The translations under genes and the position numbers were made by a program. From contig JAGYXB010002076.1 of the NCBI GenBank assembly GCA_022495005.1, positions 124,001 to 188,000 of the forward strand: a stretch of 64,000 nucleotides of DNA, given 5' to 3'. Below, piece after piece: positions 1-10,191 of this stretch. How positions within the stretch are numbered: position 1 is the stretch's first letter; each line of letters opens with the position of its first letter. This stretch comes from Rhyacophila brunnea (Eukaryota; Arthropoda; Insecta; Trichoptera; Rhyacophilidae). Below the pieces are notes generated by a model. That model was given only the letters and a program-made list of their open reading frames with translations. It made no database searches and was not told the origin of the DNA.

Positions 1-2341
1 TTTTGAGAAAGGCGCTCCTTGCGATTTCAGTTCTAGTTTTTATTTGCTGAGACTGGTCCCATTTCTCATTGACCCATGTACTATAACATAAAGCTATAAA
101 AAATGTATTTCAACCGCTTTAACAATGGAAGTTATTATATGAACAATATGTGAATACCATCTTACATCTTTTTTCTGACAAATGTTTTTAATCCGTATTT
201 CATTGCGTAATTTTAATAAAATTTCATCAAATAAAATATCATTAATACAGTAAGTTTTCTGAGTGCATTTATTAGATAAGTATTTAGAATGGAATGCCTT
301 ATCCCAAAGTAGGTACTCGACCTATTTTACTCAGGAGTCAAGAAGTCTCTTTTCGTGTATTTTTTCATGGAAAGCACAATTCTGTGACACTGATCGCATT
401 TTACTTTAAAATGAACATAGTAAATAGTTGGTTGGAGCTTGGTTTTTAATGATTTTTTCTTAATAAAGAATTTGTGTTATTTAATCTTAATCTTTTTAAA
501 TTCCTACTATATAATATGACCTTTTATGCAAAAAAACACACTGTGGCATGAATGTAATAATATGACATATTTTGCATGATTTCATTATTCTTAGCATATT
601 ATATGAAATCATCTTTAATTCAATTTTAAATTATTTTAATTTAATAATCCTTTGTCTGTTTGAGAAGTAAAGGGACATATTATGAAATGGATGATTGAAA
701 ATGTGTCCGCTTGTAACCGACTTGTTGGTCTTGAATTCAAATCACGACTCCGAAAAATGTACATGTTGCTTTAGGCCTTGCCGGCATGGCGCGTTTTGAC
801 TCGCGCGCATTCCAGTTAGATATATGACCTCATTGAGCCGTCCGCAAGTAGTCGCGCCGTGACGACAGTTGCACGCGATGATGAGGTGTCCACATTCACT
901 CGTGGCGAATCGTGGACAAGGCCTTACTTCTATTTCAGTGATGCACAAGCCGCGGCTCAAAATAACAACTATGTACCTACTTCAGCACCGATATGTAACT
1001 ATTAAATTTAAAAAAAAAATTATATTTCGTTTAGTAAGTACTATAATATATTATTATTTTTCTACACTTTTACCCACTGAGCAAATTACTAAAAACTATC
1101 TATCATAAACAGAATATGTACTTGAATAAACTTATTCGTGGTAGGTATATATTTCGAGGATATACATCGAACTGTAGAAAATAGGTAAATTATACAACAA
1201 TCGTCATTTAAGTGGAATACACCAGTGCTGATTTTTAATAAATAATATTAATAAATAGTACTACTTTTATACTTATTGTCATTTACCTTAATTAGCTTAA
1301 TTAACTGAAAATTCATTGCTTTAATGATAAACTGAACGTAATTACAGTTGAAGTAATAAAAATATTCAATTTCATTAAATTATTAAATTTTAGGTTGTTT
1401 TTTATTACAAAAGTAACAAATTTAATTAAGCGAGACGTCTACATACTTAAATATGATGTTATGATGTTTGCTATAGTGAAAATAATTTGTTATGACATGA
1501 TTTTGTGTTATTTATATCTTTCTATTCCAACGGCTTCAAATGAATTTATTTATGATGTCTGAATAGCTCGCTCTCGTTGAGTTTATACATCAAAACATTC
1601 TGTTTATCAACAAAAATATTAATTGCATACGTCAGAATAGGTTACGCTGAAAATGCTTCATTAAAATTTTATCTGTCAGTCGCAACTGAGTGTTTTTCGA
1701 AGCGGAATATGAATAGGTACAAAAAACGTAAATTCTCAGAACAAAGTAATGGTCAGTTATTAGGACTTGATAATATTTTTTGTCACTGTTAATCGAATGT
1801 CTAGACGTTTTCTATTTTGAATATTCAATATTTTAACAAAAAATATTGATAAATAATTTGGCAGGGTTAAATAACTCCTCATAGAATCAGATTTATCTCA
1901 ACATTTGCGTTAGTATCTATATTTTGAATATTAACAAATATTTAGATAAAATTTGAATAAATAAGTTTATTCATTCTTACGTGGTGCTTAAAGCTTATAT
2001 ATTATAATGAAGCCTAAGTTTTGCATCACTCAATTTCAAAATCAATTAAAAACATTATACAATGTTAAACACACTTTTAAAAATAAATAACCTAATAGCT
2101 GAAAAATCCACTATTAGTTTAACGTAACCACGTAAAATAATCCATCCTTAATACAATATTTTAATAGTATAGAATAATATATATCTCTTTTCAAAGACAA
2201 TGCGCATATTATATCACATGATTTCCATTCAACATACCTTTATAACGGATTAGTTGAACTAGTTTCAGTGGAATTTGAATCTCGCATACTAGACATGTTG
2301 GAGAATTCTAAAACGTATATTTAACCGCGCATTGTATATAG
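1..2341. other. AT-rich non-coding DNA, probably 3' intron of the Ig gene
   Basis: No coding exon is recognised on either strand. The only compositional break is a CpG-rich patch at about 770-960, listed separately. No minus-strand segment here continues the Ig gene with the needed phase-1 entry in a recognisable way. Confidence 0.5.
770..960. repeat. CpG-rich patch, probable transposon fragment
   Basis: About 190 bases are markedly richer in G+C and CpG than the surroundings, with words such as CGCGCGAGTCAAAACGCGCC on the minus strand. A 72-codon minus-strand frame crosses it but resembles no family I know. I suspect a fragment of a dispersed element because the base composition is unlike its neighbours; there is no terminal repeat or second copy in the window to prove it. 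Confidence 0.3.
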
Positions 2342-2944
2342 TAGTGTTTCCCAAACATTCGACATCTGTGTATCCCTTCTATAATTTTCGTAACACTGAG
2401 TACCTCTCGTCAAAAAAAAAATGCATAATATATGCATACTTTAATAACAATCAAACTATATTTATTTTTGTCCTTTTTACATAAACAAAATAATAATAAA
2501 CGAAAAATCAATTAAAAGGATGAAATTGTTTATGTTGAGACAGATTATCAGAACTTGGTTTCCTGGTTGTTAATTTTAATCTGAGATGCAGTTCCATATC
2601 CAAAAGCCTGTTCTTTTTTTGACTTTGTCCACAGATGCTGAGAAAGTAACTTCACATAGATATGAAGTTGGAAAAGGCAAGATATATTTCAGGACTTTCT
2701 CTATTGGAACTTGAAACACATGTGGCATTTGCAACCAGAATGATGTCAAAGTACATTTTTTATTTATTTTTCAAGAATCTATTTCCAACAATTGCTCTTC
2801 TTCCGCATGCGATAAACCTTCTATGTCGTATTTCGTATTATTGCTTGTTGCCCCAGGCGCAGCCAAAGCTTGTTGCAGCGCGTAGCCCCACCAAACTCTT
2901 CCCGTACCCCAGGGGATACGCGTACCACACTTTCGGAAACACTG
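2342..2944. mobile_element. Non-autonomous hAT-like element
   Basis: The left end reads TAGTGTTTCCCAAAC and the right end, read inward on the other strand, CAGTGTTTCCGAAAGTGTGG. CAGTG(G/T)TTCCCAAAC is the classic terminal inverted repeat of Charlie-like hAT transposons, and the subterminal GTACCCCAGGGGATACGCGT just inside the right end also fits. The element is about 600 bp, with no recognisable transposase. The flanking 8-mers are not clean duplicates, so the target duplication has decayed or a boundary is off by a few bases. Confidence 0.65.
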
Positions 2945-3181
2945 GGTATAGCATACCTATATCATGGTAGTTTTGTTATAGGTAAATATTATAATAATAC
3001 ATTTTTGATAAAAATATATATGACTAAACACATCCATTTAATATTTATGAGTAAAAAATAATGATGTCACAATTTCGTACATATACTTTAGTTAACTAGG
3101 ACTGTTTAAAAAATTCAGCGTTTACCTAGTTGTCATCCATGGTAAATTATAAATTGTATTACTTACAATATGTGGTAGGTT

Positions 3182-3408
3182 CCAATCCACTATTATTGGT
3201 TGGTAGGGGATCCTAGCAACTAAATTATTAATATATACATGCGTTACTATGGAAATCAATATGAGTGTCAAAATGACATTTCAGTATTATTTCTATCAAA
3301 TACATTTTTTTGATCGTTTAAGCTAGTCAAGTCAAGTTTATATGATTCAACAGAAAATTTAAAAACGTTGTATATAAAAAGTTCTTTTTATATCGTAATT
3401 ATTTTACA
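3182..3408 (+). repeat. Truncated copy 1 of a ~430-bp dispersed repeat family
   Basis: It matches the right half of the copies at 7216, 28308 and 36110. The shared core starts at ATCCACTATTATTGGTTG, passes through CTAAATTATTAATATATAC, and ends past TTTAAAAACGTTGTATATAA. Identity to the copy at 7216 is very high over about 225 bases. The left half, with the other terminal motif, is missing. Confidence 0.8.
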
Positions 3409-4340
3409 AACTAGCACTGTATTTGAAATGTTCCAATAATTATTGTATATATTTCAGGTAAGTATTAAATTGAGACAATATGCAAAAGGTGTCATTTCCC
3501 ACTAATAAACTATAAAAACTGTTGAAATATATTTTTTGTTAATTGTATTTAATCTCACGTTTCATGACAGAGTTATAAGATATATTATTTACTAGTACTT
3601 TACTAAGCGTTAAGGAGTAGGTTGATAGTCATTTTTCTAGCCATATGTATACGCAAGGACAAGGAGAAATTCAAATATCCATGCTTTGAATCATCTACAT
3701 GCAAAATAAATATTGATCGAAACAATAATAACAATAAAATTAAAGATGCATATATTGTACTAAAGAAAAATAAGTAAACAACCTGAGGTCTGTTTAAAAA
3801 AAATCATGTCATTATGATGAATTATCTTTTCTTAGCCAGAAAATCAAACATAAAAGAATAGTATTGACTGCATCATATTAATATATAGGTATATTATGTA
3901 TTATTTTTATTTTCCTTTTAAATTAACAAAACAATATCAAAAATATTATATTGAATCATCTTCTAGGACAAAATCTAGGTTGTGCTTTCTGTGGTATCCG
4001 TATGAAAATCACCGTAAAAATTTTCAATTGGACAAAAATGCCTTTTTTATACAATAAATAAATATCATTGATACGAATATTTAGAGTTTATATAACAATT
4101 GGAGGTCCCACGCGTTCTCTTTAATATTTTACTCTCAATCTATAAGAGAAGAATAATTTATATAATGAATAAATATAAAAATAAACATACATACATAACT
4201 TGAAAACACCTCAGATAATAAACAGCTGTACCAGGAAAACTCTATTTAGAAAAAATACGACACCTGATGAGATTTAAACCTGTATAATAACTAGTAATGT
4301 GCTTTATCCATTGATATATATATATTTGAGGTATTTTTAA
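3409..4340. other. AT-rich intronic DNA, nothing recognised
   Basis: Only low-complexity A+T-rich sequence with scattered stops is visible on both strands. Confidence 0.5.
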
Positions 4341-4420
4341 GTTATGTAGGTATGTTCAATATATCGAACGTTACATTTTCAAATCTTGTGAATTATTCGT
4401 TGAATAAAAGAAATGTTTTA
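4340..4420 (+). repeat. 3'-end fragment of tRNA-derived SINE family B
   Basis: The segment holds TGTTCAATATATCGAACG, then AATCTTGTGAATTATTCG and TTGAATAAAA. The same order of words forms the 3' end of the SINE copies at 8430-8640, 8650-9390 and 52030-52300, and of the fragment at 32010. Only about 80 bases remain, without the tRNA-like head. Confidence 0.6.
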
Positions 4421-4753
4421 TCAAAATATATATTTTTTTTTGGAATATACTTATTAACGGAATACGGAATGTACCTATTTACTATTTTGTATGATTACCT
4501 ACTTAATGTTGATTGTCAAGTTGAGAAAAATATATTATGTGGAATATTTACGACAACATTCATATTATTATAATCTCTTTCTTACAAAGTATACATATTG
4601 GTTGGGCTTAGGTCCCAAATTATAATTATTCGAACTTAACATAGTACATCTATCCTTAATTATAATTTATTCAGATGGATTTGAATGCTCAATATTGATT
4701 TCAGTTTGTCGTTTCTTTTTTTACGATGAAAAACTCACACAATATTAAAACAA

Positions 4754-4935
4754 GCGGTTCTCGTGGTGCAGTGCGTAAGACGTTGGCCTCCCATCCGTGA
4801 GTTCTGGGTTCGATTCCCGGTGAGGATACAACATTTATGTATTTTTATCGAAGCCTGGGTGTTTGTGATTGTTCGAAATTACTAACAACCACCTTGTACG
4901 AAAGAGCAAGGACATGGTTATTAATAGGTAATAAT
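4754..4935 (+). repeat. tRNA-derived SINE (family A, single copy in the window)
   Basis: The first 73 bases are tRNA-like: GCGGTTCTCGTGGTGCAGTG with an A-box-like GTGGTGCAGTG, and a B box inside TGGGTTCGATTCCCGG. A non-tRNA body follows, ending near a small stem with GCAAGGACATGGTTATTAA. The acceptor ends do not pair, so this is a SINE rather than a working tRNA gene. RNA polymerase III promoter boxes look intact. Confidence 0.7.
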
Positions 4936-5126
4936 TCTAAAAAAAATAATATTAAAACAATACAGATAAGCCTGAATTCTTTGATTAGTAATCTTGATTA
5001 ATAATCATTCATCTCCCAAATAATCCTTTCGTTTTGTTTTCGTTAATAACCACAAAAATAAATTTCCATCCTAATTCTCACTCAGAGCATAAGAAAAGGT
5101 TCTTTCAATAAAATGGTTTTACTGAC

Positions 5127-5278
5127 CGTATAGACGGATCGTGCCGTCAGCCCTTCCTAACGAGTTAGTGGCAACGCACATGTACGTTCCCAAATCTCTC
5201 TTGCTGAAATTCATGATTCTTAATTGGAGGTGAACTTTGTACGGCCCTATTTTCTCTTCGTTGATCGTGTGCTTCTTC
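5127..5278 (-). CDS. Exon encoding the second half of Ig domain 3
   Basis: This 152-nt exon has 1 + 50 codons + 1 nt. The acceptor is TCTCTTTCAG and the donor GTCAGTAA. It encodes KKHTINEEKIGPYKVHLQLR, IMNFSKRDLGTY and MCVATNSLGRADGTIRLY. The Cys of TYMCVATNSLG closes the Ig3 disulfide, and SLG.A.GTIRLY is the usual end of Ig3 in this family, after which only a short C-terminal tail with a GPI signal or linker is expected. NFS is a possible glycosylation site. The exon leaves in phase 1, so a further exon is required. I found no convincing one in 1-5126. Confidence 0.93.
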
Positions 5279-5636
5279 CTGAAAGAGAAAAAAAAATACA
5301 TTCCTTTATTAGATAAAAATAATGTGCTGATTATGGCGTATGAATTCTGGCAAAAATGATTAGGTTTATTCGATTATTTTGTCTGCTAAATTGTTTATTG
5401 CAGAATGTTTCTAATCAGTAATAATATCGGTGAGGCATTTTGGGATAGTGATTAATTAACCTTGCCCATTCTTTGATTTCAAATCACGTTACTCAGGTCT
5501 CTTAATAATGACTATGTATATATTTTTTAGAAATTTTTTTTCTAAAATAATACAAACATGAGCTAACAGATACAAAAATGTTATCAAAATCATGCTTTAA
5601 AATTTTATTAAATCGCAAAAATATTACTTTAACGCA

Positions 5637-5980
5637 ATAGTGCCTGTATATGTGCATGGATTTACTAGCACGAATAGTGAGTAATTTCAACTATCGCGAT
5701 AATTATTGTTTATACTGACAGTCTTGCCAATATCTCATTCTTTAAGCGTTAGCGACACGAATTACTCACTTACTTACGTCATTTTATGGTGCTAGTAGAC
5801 AGGTTGTGAACATTTTTAAACGTCAAAATACTTTGCGTGGTGTTGTTGGTATTTTGTGCGCAGACGCAGATATCGCAGAAATTTTGTGTAAAAATTCGGA
5901 AGATTTTTAACTTTTTGATTGTTATGGCCGCGATAATAGGTACTGTCGGTAGTAAATCCATGGACGTGTAAACGGGGTAT
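5637..5980. mobile_element. TIR element, family T1, copy 1
   Basis: The ends are inverted: ATAGTGCCTGTATATGTGCA with GGATTTACTA inside, against CCATGGACGTGTAAACGGGG at the right. An inner ACTATCGCGATAAT pairs with the CGCGATAATAGG near the right end. The body shares many blocks with the second copy at 15848-16293, for example CTCATTCTT, ACTTTTTTGATT-like and GCGATAATA. No coding capacity is visible, so it is a MITE-type, non-autonomous element. It is directly next to another inverted-repeat element starting at 5998. Confidence 0.65.
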
Positions 5981-5997
5981 ATTGTAACGGTCAGGGA

Positions 5998-6468
5998 TTA
6001 AGGCCATACCTCAGTTGAGGCATGCTCTAAAATATCGTGGCTAGGCGATGCGCGGATTGCGGGTCGCGGGTGCAAATGACGCATGCCGAACGAAATATAA
6101 TTTGTCATATAAATCCAACATGCGTCGTCTTAAGACGATACTTCAGTGAAACGGCAAATAATTTTCAACTATAGGCGTGACGAAATTTTGGAATCGCTGG
6201 CAGTCGGAGAGCGAACGTCGAGGTGTGAATACGTAAATTTGTCTCGTGATGGCGACGGGGGTATTAATTCTTAAATCGTGTAAAGATGACTAAAAACAAT
6301 GAAAATATTATTATTGTTACTAATAGAACAATAAACATAACATTAAATAGACGCATGTTGGATTTATATGACAAATTATATTTCGTTCGGCAAGCGTCAT
6401 TTGCACAATCCGCGCATCGTCTAGCCACGATCTTTTTAGACCATGCCTCAACTGAGGTATAGCCTTAA
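5998..6468. mobile_element. TTAA-bounded long inverted-repeat element
   Basis: The left arm (5998-6126) begins TTAAGGCCATACCTCAGTTG and the right arm (6350-6468) is its reverse complement, ending CTATAGCC-like then TTAA. Arms of about 120 bp match closely through GATGCGCGGATTG and CCGAACGAAATATAATTTGT; the left arm carries an extra dozen bases after GATTGC. The loop is about 220 bp and non-coding. TTAA at both ends is the target-site signature of piggyBac-type transposition, but no transposase is present, so the superfamily is inferred. Confidence 0.8.
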
Positions 6469-7215
6469 ACAAAAATATGATGTAATGTAATAGATGGTTA
6501 ACAATTTTGTAAGCAACAACACATTTCATTATTTGTTTAAAATATTAACATAATATTCCAATGAATTAAAGATTAATAATTTCATTTGACAAAAAATATG
6601 GAAAATAATGAATTTTAATATAATAATCTAACGTTACACCACATGTCTATTTTATTAAGTCTAATTATTAGTATTTTACTATTCCATTTGAATAATTTCT
6701 GCGACCCAGGTTTCGCCTTTCGGCATTTTCAGGCACCATGGGCGATTCACCAATGGCAAATGCGCACTGACAACAAATACAGATAATTTTTGTTTATATA
6801 TCAATTTAATACAATAAAATACTGTAAAAACCTAATTACCTAATTAAAAGATCAGGTATGAAAACATATTCTTAATATCTAAAGTGTTTATAGGCAAGCA
6901 CATTGCAAATATAATTTCTCGTAGACAATGGAACTATGTGATTTTATAATGTTTTATCTCAGTAAAATTTCATTACAAATAATTTTAGGTATTGAGTACC
7001 TACATGCGAATATATATTTTACTGTGAATATTAATGATAATATTTTAACAATATTTTGGTGTATTTTTGTAAATTGTAGTAAAATGGCCTACTTTATCCA
7101 TTGATTTTTTTTATAATACTGATAAAAATTTATAGTACAATTATTTAAAAATGTTAAAATATTAAATTTAATAATCTAAAACTTACGGCCCTCAACATAA
7201 AAACACATTTTACAT
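6469..7215. other. AT-rich intronic DNA, nothing recognised
   Basis: No exon, repeat terminus or RNA gene is visible. A slightly less A+T-rich stretch at about 6690-6770 has no recognisable coding sense. Confidence 0.5.
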
Positions 7216-7678
7216 TACAACGTTTTTATTAGATCGTGTTGTTATTTGTCCGGTGGTTGTTTGTCAAGTACAAATCTTGCAATCAATTTTTAACTGACTT
7301 CCCGACTGGCGAGACATTTGAAACTGTTAGAATATATCAGAACACCATGCCAATGCATTTTTTTAATATTTTTAGCCATTTTTAAGTAGAATTAAATTCA
7401 CTTTCAGTTAATTCTCTTTTGTATGAAAAGTTATTTCAGAAGAAATCAGTAAACCAATCCACTATTATTGGTTGCTAGGGTCCTAACAACTAAATTATTA
7501 ATATATACGTGCGTTACTATGGAAATCAATATGAGTGTCAAAATGACGTTTCAGTATTATTTCTATCAAATACATTTTTTTTGATCGTTTACGCTAGTCA
7601 AGTCAAGTTTATATGATTCAACAGAAAATTTAAAAACGTTGTATATAAAAAGTTCTTTTTATCTTGTAATTATTTTAC
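7216..7678 (+). repeat. Full-length copy 2 of the ~430-bp dispersed repeat family
   Basis: It begins TTACAACGTTTTTATTAGAT and carries the inverted match TTTAAAAACGTTGTA at 7629-7643. Similarity to the other copies goes on about 35 bases past that motif, to ATTATTTTAC. Shared blocks with copies 3 and 4 include TTAACTGACTTCCCGACTGG, ATATATCAGAACA and CATGCCAATGCATT. It lies in the intron, about 200 bases from the exon at 7874. Confidence 0.8.
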
Positions 7679-7873
7679 TGTAACATTTGAATTGTTTTTT
7701 TTCCGTATTTAATTTTTAAAAAATCAAGAGTTCCACTTAGATTAGGTTTCCTAGGTGGTCAGTGTAAAAATGTTGAATAAAAACTTACCGGCGTTCCTCT
7801 CGGGAAATTTCAAAAGTTCACGTTTATGCTGGTTGACTAGGATGATAGACTAGAAAGTAGAGATAGTACTCAC

Positions 7874-8012
7874 CCCGTAAGTAGCATATCGCCCCTGTTT
7901 TTGACCCAGTAGTTGATGGTGTTGGGGAATGCTTCCACGTAGCACTCAAGCTGAACGTCTGTCCCGAGGGGCGCCCCCTGCAGCTGATTGGGCGCTTTTA
8001 TCACAGGAGCAA
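7874..8012 (-). CDS. Exon encoding the first half of Ig domain 3
   Basis: This 139-nt exon has 2 + 45 codons + 2 nt. The acceptor is GAATGCAG and the donor GTGAGTAC. It encodes FAPVIKAPNQLQGAPLGTDV, QLECYVEAFPNTINYWVKN and RGDMLLT. Cys in LECYVEA and Trp in NYWVK are the Ig3 core residues; NQL.GAPLGTDV is a strongly conserved Ig3 entry in DIP proteins. The exon ends in phase 2 (GG), completed by G of the next exon to give Gly. It sits just right of one copy of a four-member repeat family (7216-7678), whose end lies about 200 bases from the donor. Confidence 0.94.
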
Positions 8013-8429
8013 CTGCATTCAAAATGATTGCATCTCAGTTATGTAAAAACATCAATTTAAATTCACTCAATATTTAAAAAAACATATTTTCAATTTACTT
8101 GCAATGGTGCAATATATAAATGTGAACTGAATATCAAATACGTAGACTAGTAAGAAAATATATTATATGATAAAAAATTAATTTAAAATCTCTTAACATG
8201 GATATTCAGTGCAAGGTAAGAGATAAATTTAATAAAATCGTAGGCTATAATTAAATAAAATGTATAAAAGTTACATCGAAACTACGTACCGATTATATTT
8301 TTATATAGTCTGTAATCTTCTATATAATACATTAAGATATATTCAAGAAATGGTACTTTGTATAATAGCGAACTAAATTTTGTATAAATAATCTAATGTA
8401 AATAAATAATTATTCATTAATATTTATTT

Positions 8430-8640
8430 ATTTAATGAATAATTCACAAGATTTAAGAATGTAACATTCTAATTATTGAACATACATAATTTTGAAAACA
8501 CTTCTGCGAAAATATATTATAACCAATATAAAAAATCTTTTTGAAAAAAGTAAGACACTCCACCCCGCAGGAATCGAACCTGTATCTTTCGGGTATCGCG
8601 CCCACGCACATAGTTCACTATGCTAAAGCTATGCACTATG
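8430..8640 (-). repeat. tRNA-derived SINE family B, minus copy of a head-to-head pair
   Basis: Read on the minus strand there is a tRNA-like head with GTGAACTATGTGCGTGGGCG and a perfect B box in ACAGGTTCGATTCCTGC, then GTCTTACTTTTTTC, then a tail through TTGGTTATAATATATTTTCG to CTTGTGAATTATTC. The same organisation is seen at 52030-52300. A second copy in the opposite orientation starts about 50 bases away, making an inverted repeat. Confidence 0.75.
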
Positions 8641-8649
8641 CTTCAGTGA

Positions 8650-9390
8650 GTATTAAAAGGCCATTAATTAAAATTTGTCGTAATTAAGTATGACTCTTTA
8701 GCATAGTGGACTATGTGCGTGGGCGCGATACTCGAAGATGCAGTTTTGAGTCCTGCGGGGTGTCTTACTTTTTTATATTGGTTATAATCATAGAGGTATT
8801 AAATAAAAACAGGGGCATGTAATCGGCTTTCTAATACAACTGAATGAAGCAGGTCAACAATTGAACGTAGTTATGCAGAATGTATCCAGTGCACAATAAT
8901 GTCGACCTGAGATAATAGCAATTTAGTAACACAACATGATTATTAAAAATGTATGTAAAAATGTAAAATGTCAAATTGTAAATAGTATTTTATTTCAAGA
9001 ATATTTTTTTTCGGCTTGGCTATTTTCAGCAGAATGTAGAGAAAACTTTCTCGCATCTGAACTATATCAAATCTCATTTTTTTTATTTTTTGTGGACTGG
9101 CTACTTTCTGCATAACTATGTCCAATTAATAGCCGACAACTTACGAGCAATAGCGACACGATAAAAAAAAATGCAGGGCATTACGGGGGATTTACTTTGG
9201 TCATTATAAAGTACCCATATAATTTAATGTTAACGTGGAAATTTTGCCGCAAATTGATTATCAGCCTGCCTCACCATACTTGCCTGCTTCACCATACTTT
9301 CATATAACCTAGGTTATAATATATTTTCAGAAGTGTTTTCAAAACTATGTATGTTCAATAAATATTCAGTTAATAAGGAGTATACTATAT
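8650..9390 (+). repeat. tRNA-derived SINE family B, plus copy, interrupted by an insertion
   Basis: The head (TTTAGCATAGTGGACTATGT, then GCGTGGGCGCGATACTCG) leads to GTCTTACTTTTTTATATTGG and TTATAAT at 8788. The tail resumes at 9312 with GGTTATAATATATTTTCAG and runs on through TATGTATGTTCAATAAATA. The B box is degenerate here (GTTTTGAGTCCTG). Between the two halves lies a 523-bp insertion listed next. Confidence 0.75.
8789..9311. mobile_element. 523-bp insertion with 9-bp target duplication
   Basis: The 9-mer GGTTATAAT occurs at 8780-8788 and again at 9312-9320, exactly where the host SINE is broken, so this is a clean insertion event. The inserted sequence has no recognisable transposase and no obvious terminal inverted repeats. 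It contains an approximate 18-bp tandem pair, GCCTGCCTCACCATACTT and GCCTGCTTCACCATACTT-like, just inside the right end. The class of element is unknown. Confidence 0.75.
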
Positions 9391-9548
9391 AATATGTATG
9401 TCAAGATTTAGTGAAACTTAGTTATTACTATATTGAAATTTAACTTTTCATTTCTCTATAATTTAAAAAAAGCAGTACCTTGGAATGTTTTTAATATTAA
9501 AAAAATTATTTGATCGATGTGATAATTTTATCAACAAGTATCCGGCCT

Positions 9549-9725
9549 ACAAGGGTTCCGTCGCAGTGGCAGACCCTCCTTTACCCTGTAGTGGTACTAC
9601 AAAAGTAATCTACGCGCTGCAAGCCTAACAATATAGGAGGCGCGAGACGTGAAGATGTACCTAGAAAAGAGGCACAACCTTTTGCTTGCCCTAAGACCCA
9701 ATGCTGGGGCAAGAAAGATACAATC
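9549..9725 (+). pseudogene. LINE 3'-end fragment (reverse transcriptase C-terminus), family L1a copy 1
   Basis: CAAGGGTTCCGTCGCAGTGG, CCTTTACCCTGTAGTGG and TACTACAAAAG match fragments at 22126-22330 and 59695-60090. In the best copy (59.7 kb) this sequence follows the reverse-transcriptase tail motif WLGHVFRMP. This copy is only the last piece, 5'-truncated and broken by stops. It carries no function. Confidence 0.6.
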
Positions 9726-10016
9726 GTTCTTGACCGGTGCACTTGAAAGCCAGTTGTCAATTTTAACATTAAGATTACTGTTTATGCTCCCATACTGTCA
9801 CTGTTTTGTTCCCAATATATAATATAGGTATACAGTTCACTAGTGTTTGGAACTATTTATTTTCTGATGTGTTAAGATTAATATGTGTACATACATAATA
9901 CCAAAGTTTTGACACGCCGACTTCTTAACAAATAGCCATACTCATTGTAAGAGACACCACGTAATGTGGGAAGAAAATATTACAAGTAATATAGAATCCT
10001 AAGTTACTAAACTTAC

Positions 10017-10145
10017 AGTTTATGTTGAGTGTGATCCTCTTGCTGACGGCTGGTGGAACGTCATTTGAAGCTATACACAGGTAAGCCCCCATCTGTCGCC
10101 TTTCCAGCTTTATTAGTGTCAAGTTTTCGCCCGCAAAAGTGTCCA
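10017..10145 (-). CDS. Exon encoding the second half of Ig domain 2
   Basis: This 129-nt exon has 2 + 42 codons + 1 nt. The acceptor is TTTCTATAG and the donor GTAAGTTT. The split codon with the previous exon gives Val, then DTFAGENLTLIKLERRQMGA, YLCIASNDVPPAVSKRITL and NIN. The Cys in AYLCIASN is the F-strand cysteine of Ig2; VPP.VSKRI is a hallmark of the DIP/lachesin G strand. NLT is a possible N-glycosylation site. The last base T joins TT of the next exon to make Phe, so Ig2 runs into Ig3 as NFAPVIK. The introns on both sides are comparatively short (4.0 and 2.0 kb), and the upstream one holds three separate DNA-transposon remnants. Confidence 0.94.
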
Positions 10146-10191
10146 CTATAGAAAGAGTAAATAAATAATAATTATTAGAGATAATTCATTA

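Noticed and set aside
742..960. 72-codon minus-strand frame as the missing C-terminal exon
   Set aside because: No acceptor and phase fit was found, and the sequence has none of the features of a DIP tail; the CpG-rich composition points to a transposon fragment.
2662..2970. 102-codon plus-strand frame as a gene
   Set aside because: It lies inside and runs across the end of a hAT-like element, with no recognisable domain.
4754..4826. Functional tRNA gene
   Set aside because: Polymerase III boxes are present, but the acceptor-stem ends do not pair and a SINE body follows directly.
8570..8640. tRNA gene on the minus strand
   Set aside because: The same head occurs at 8700 and 52160 with a shared non-tRNA tail, so it is a SINE family.
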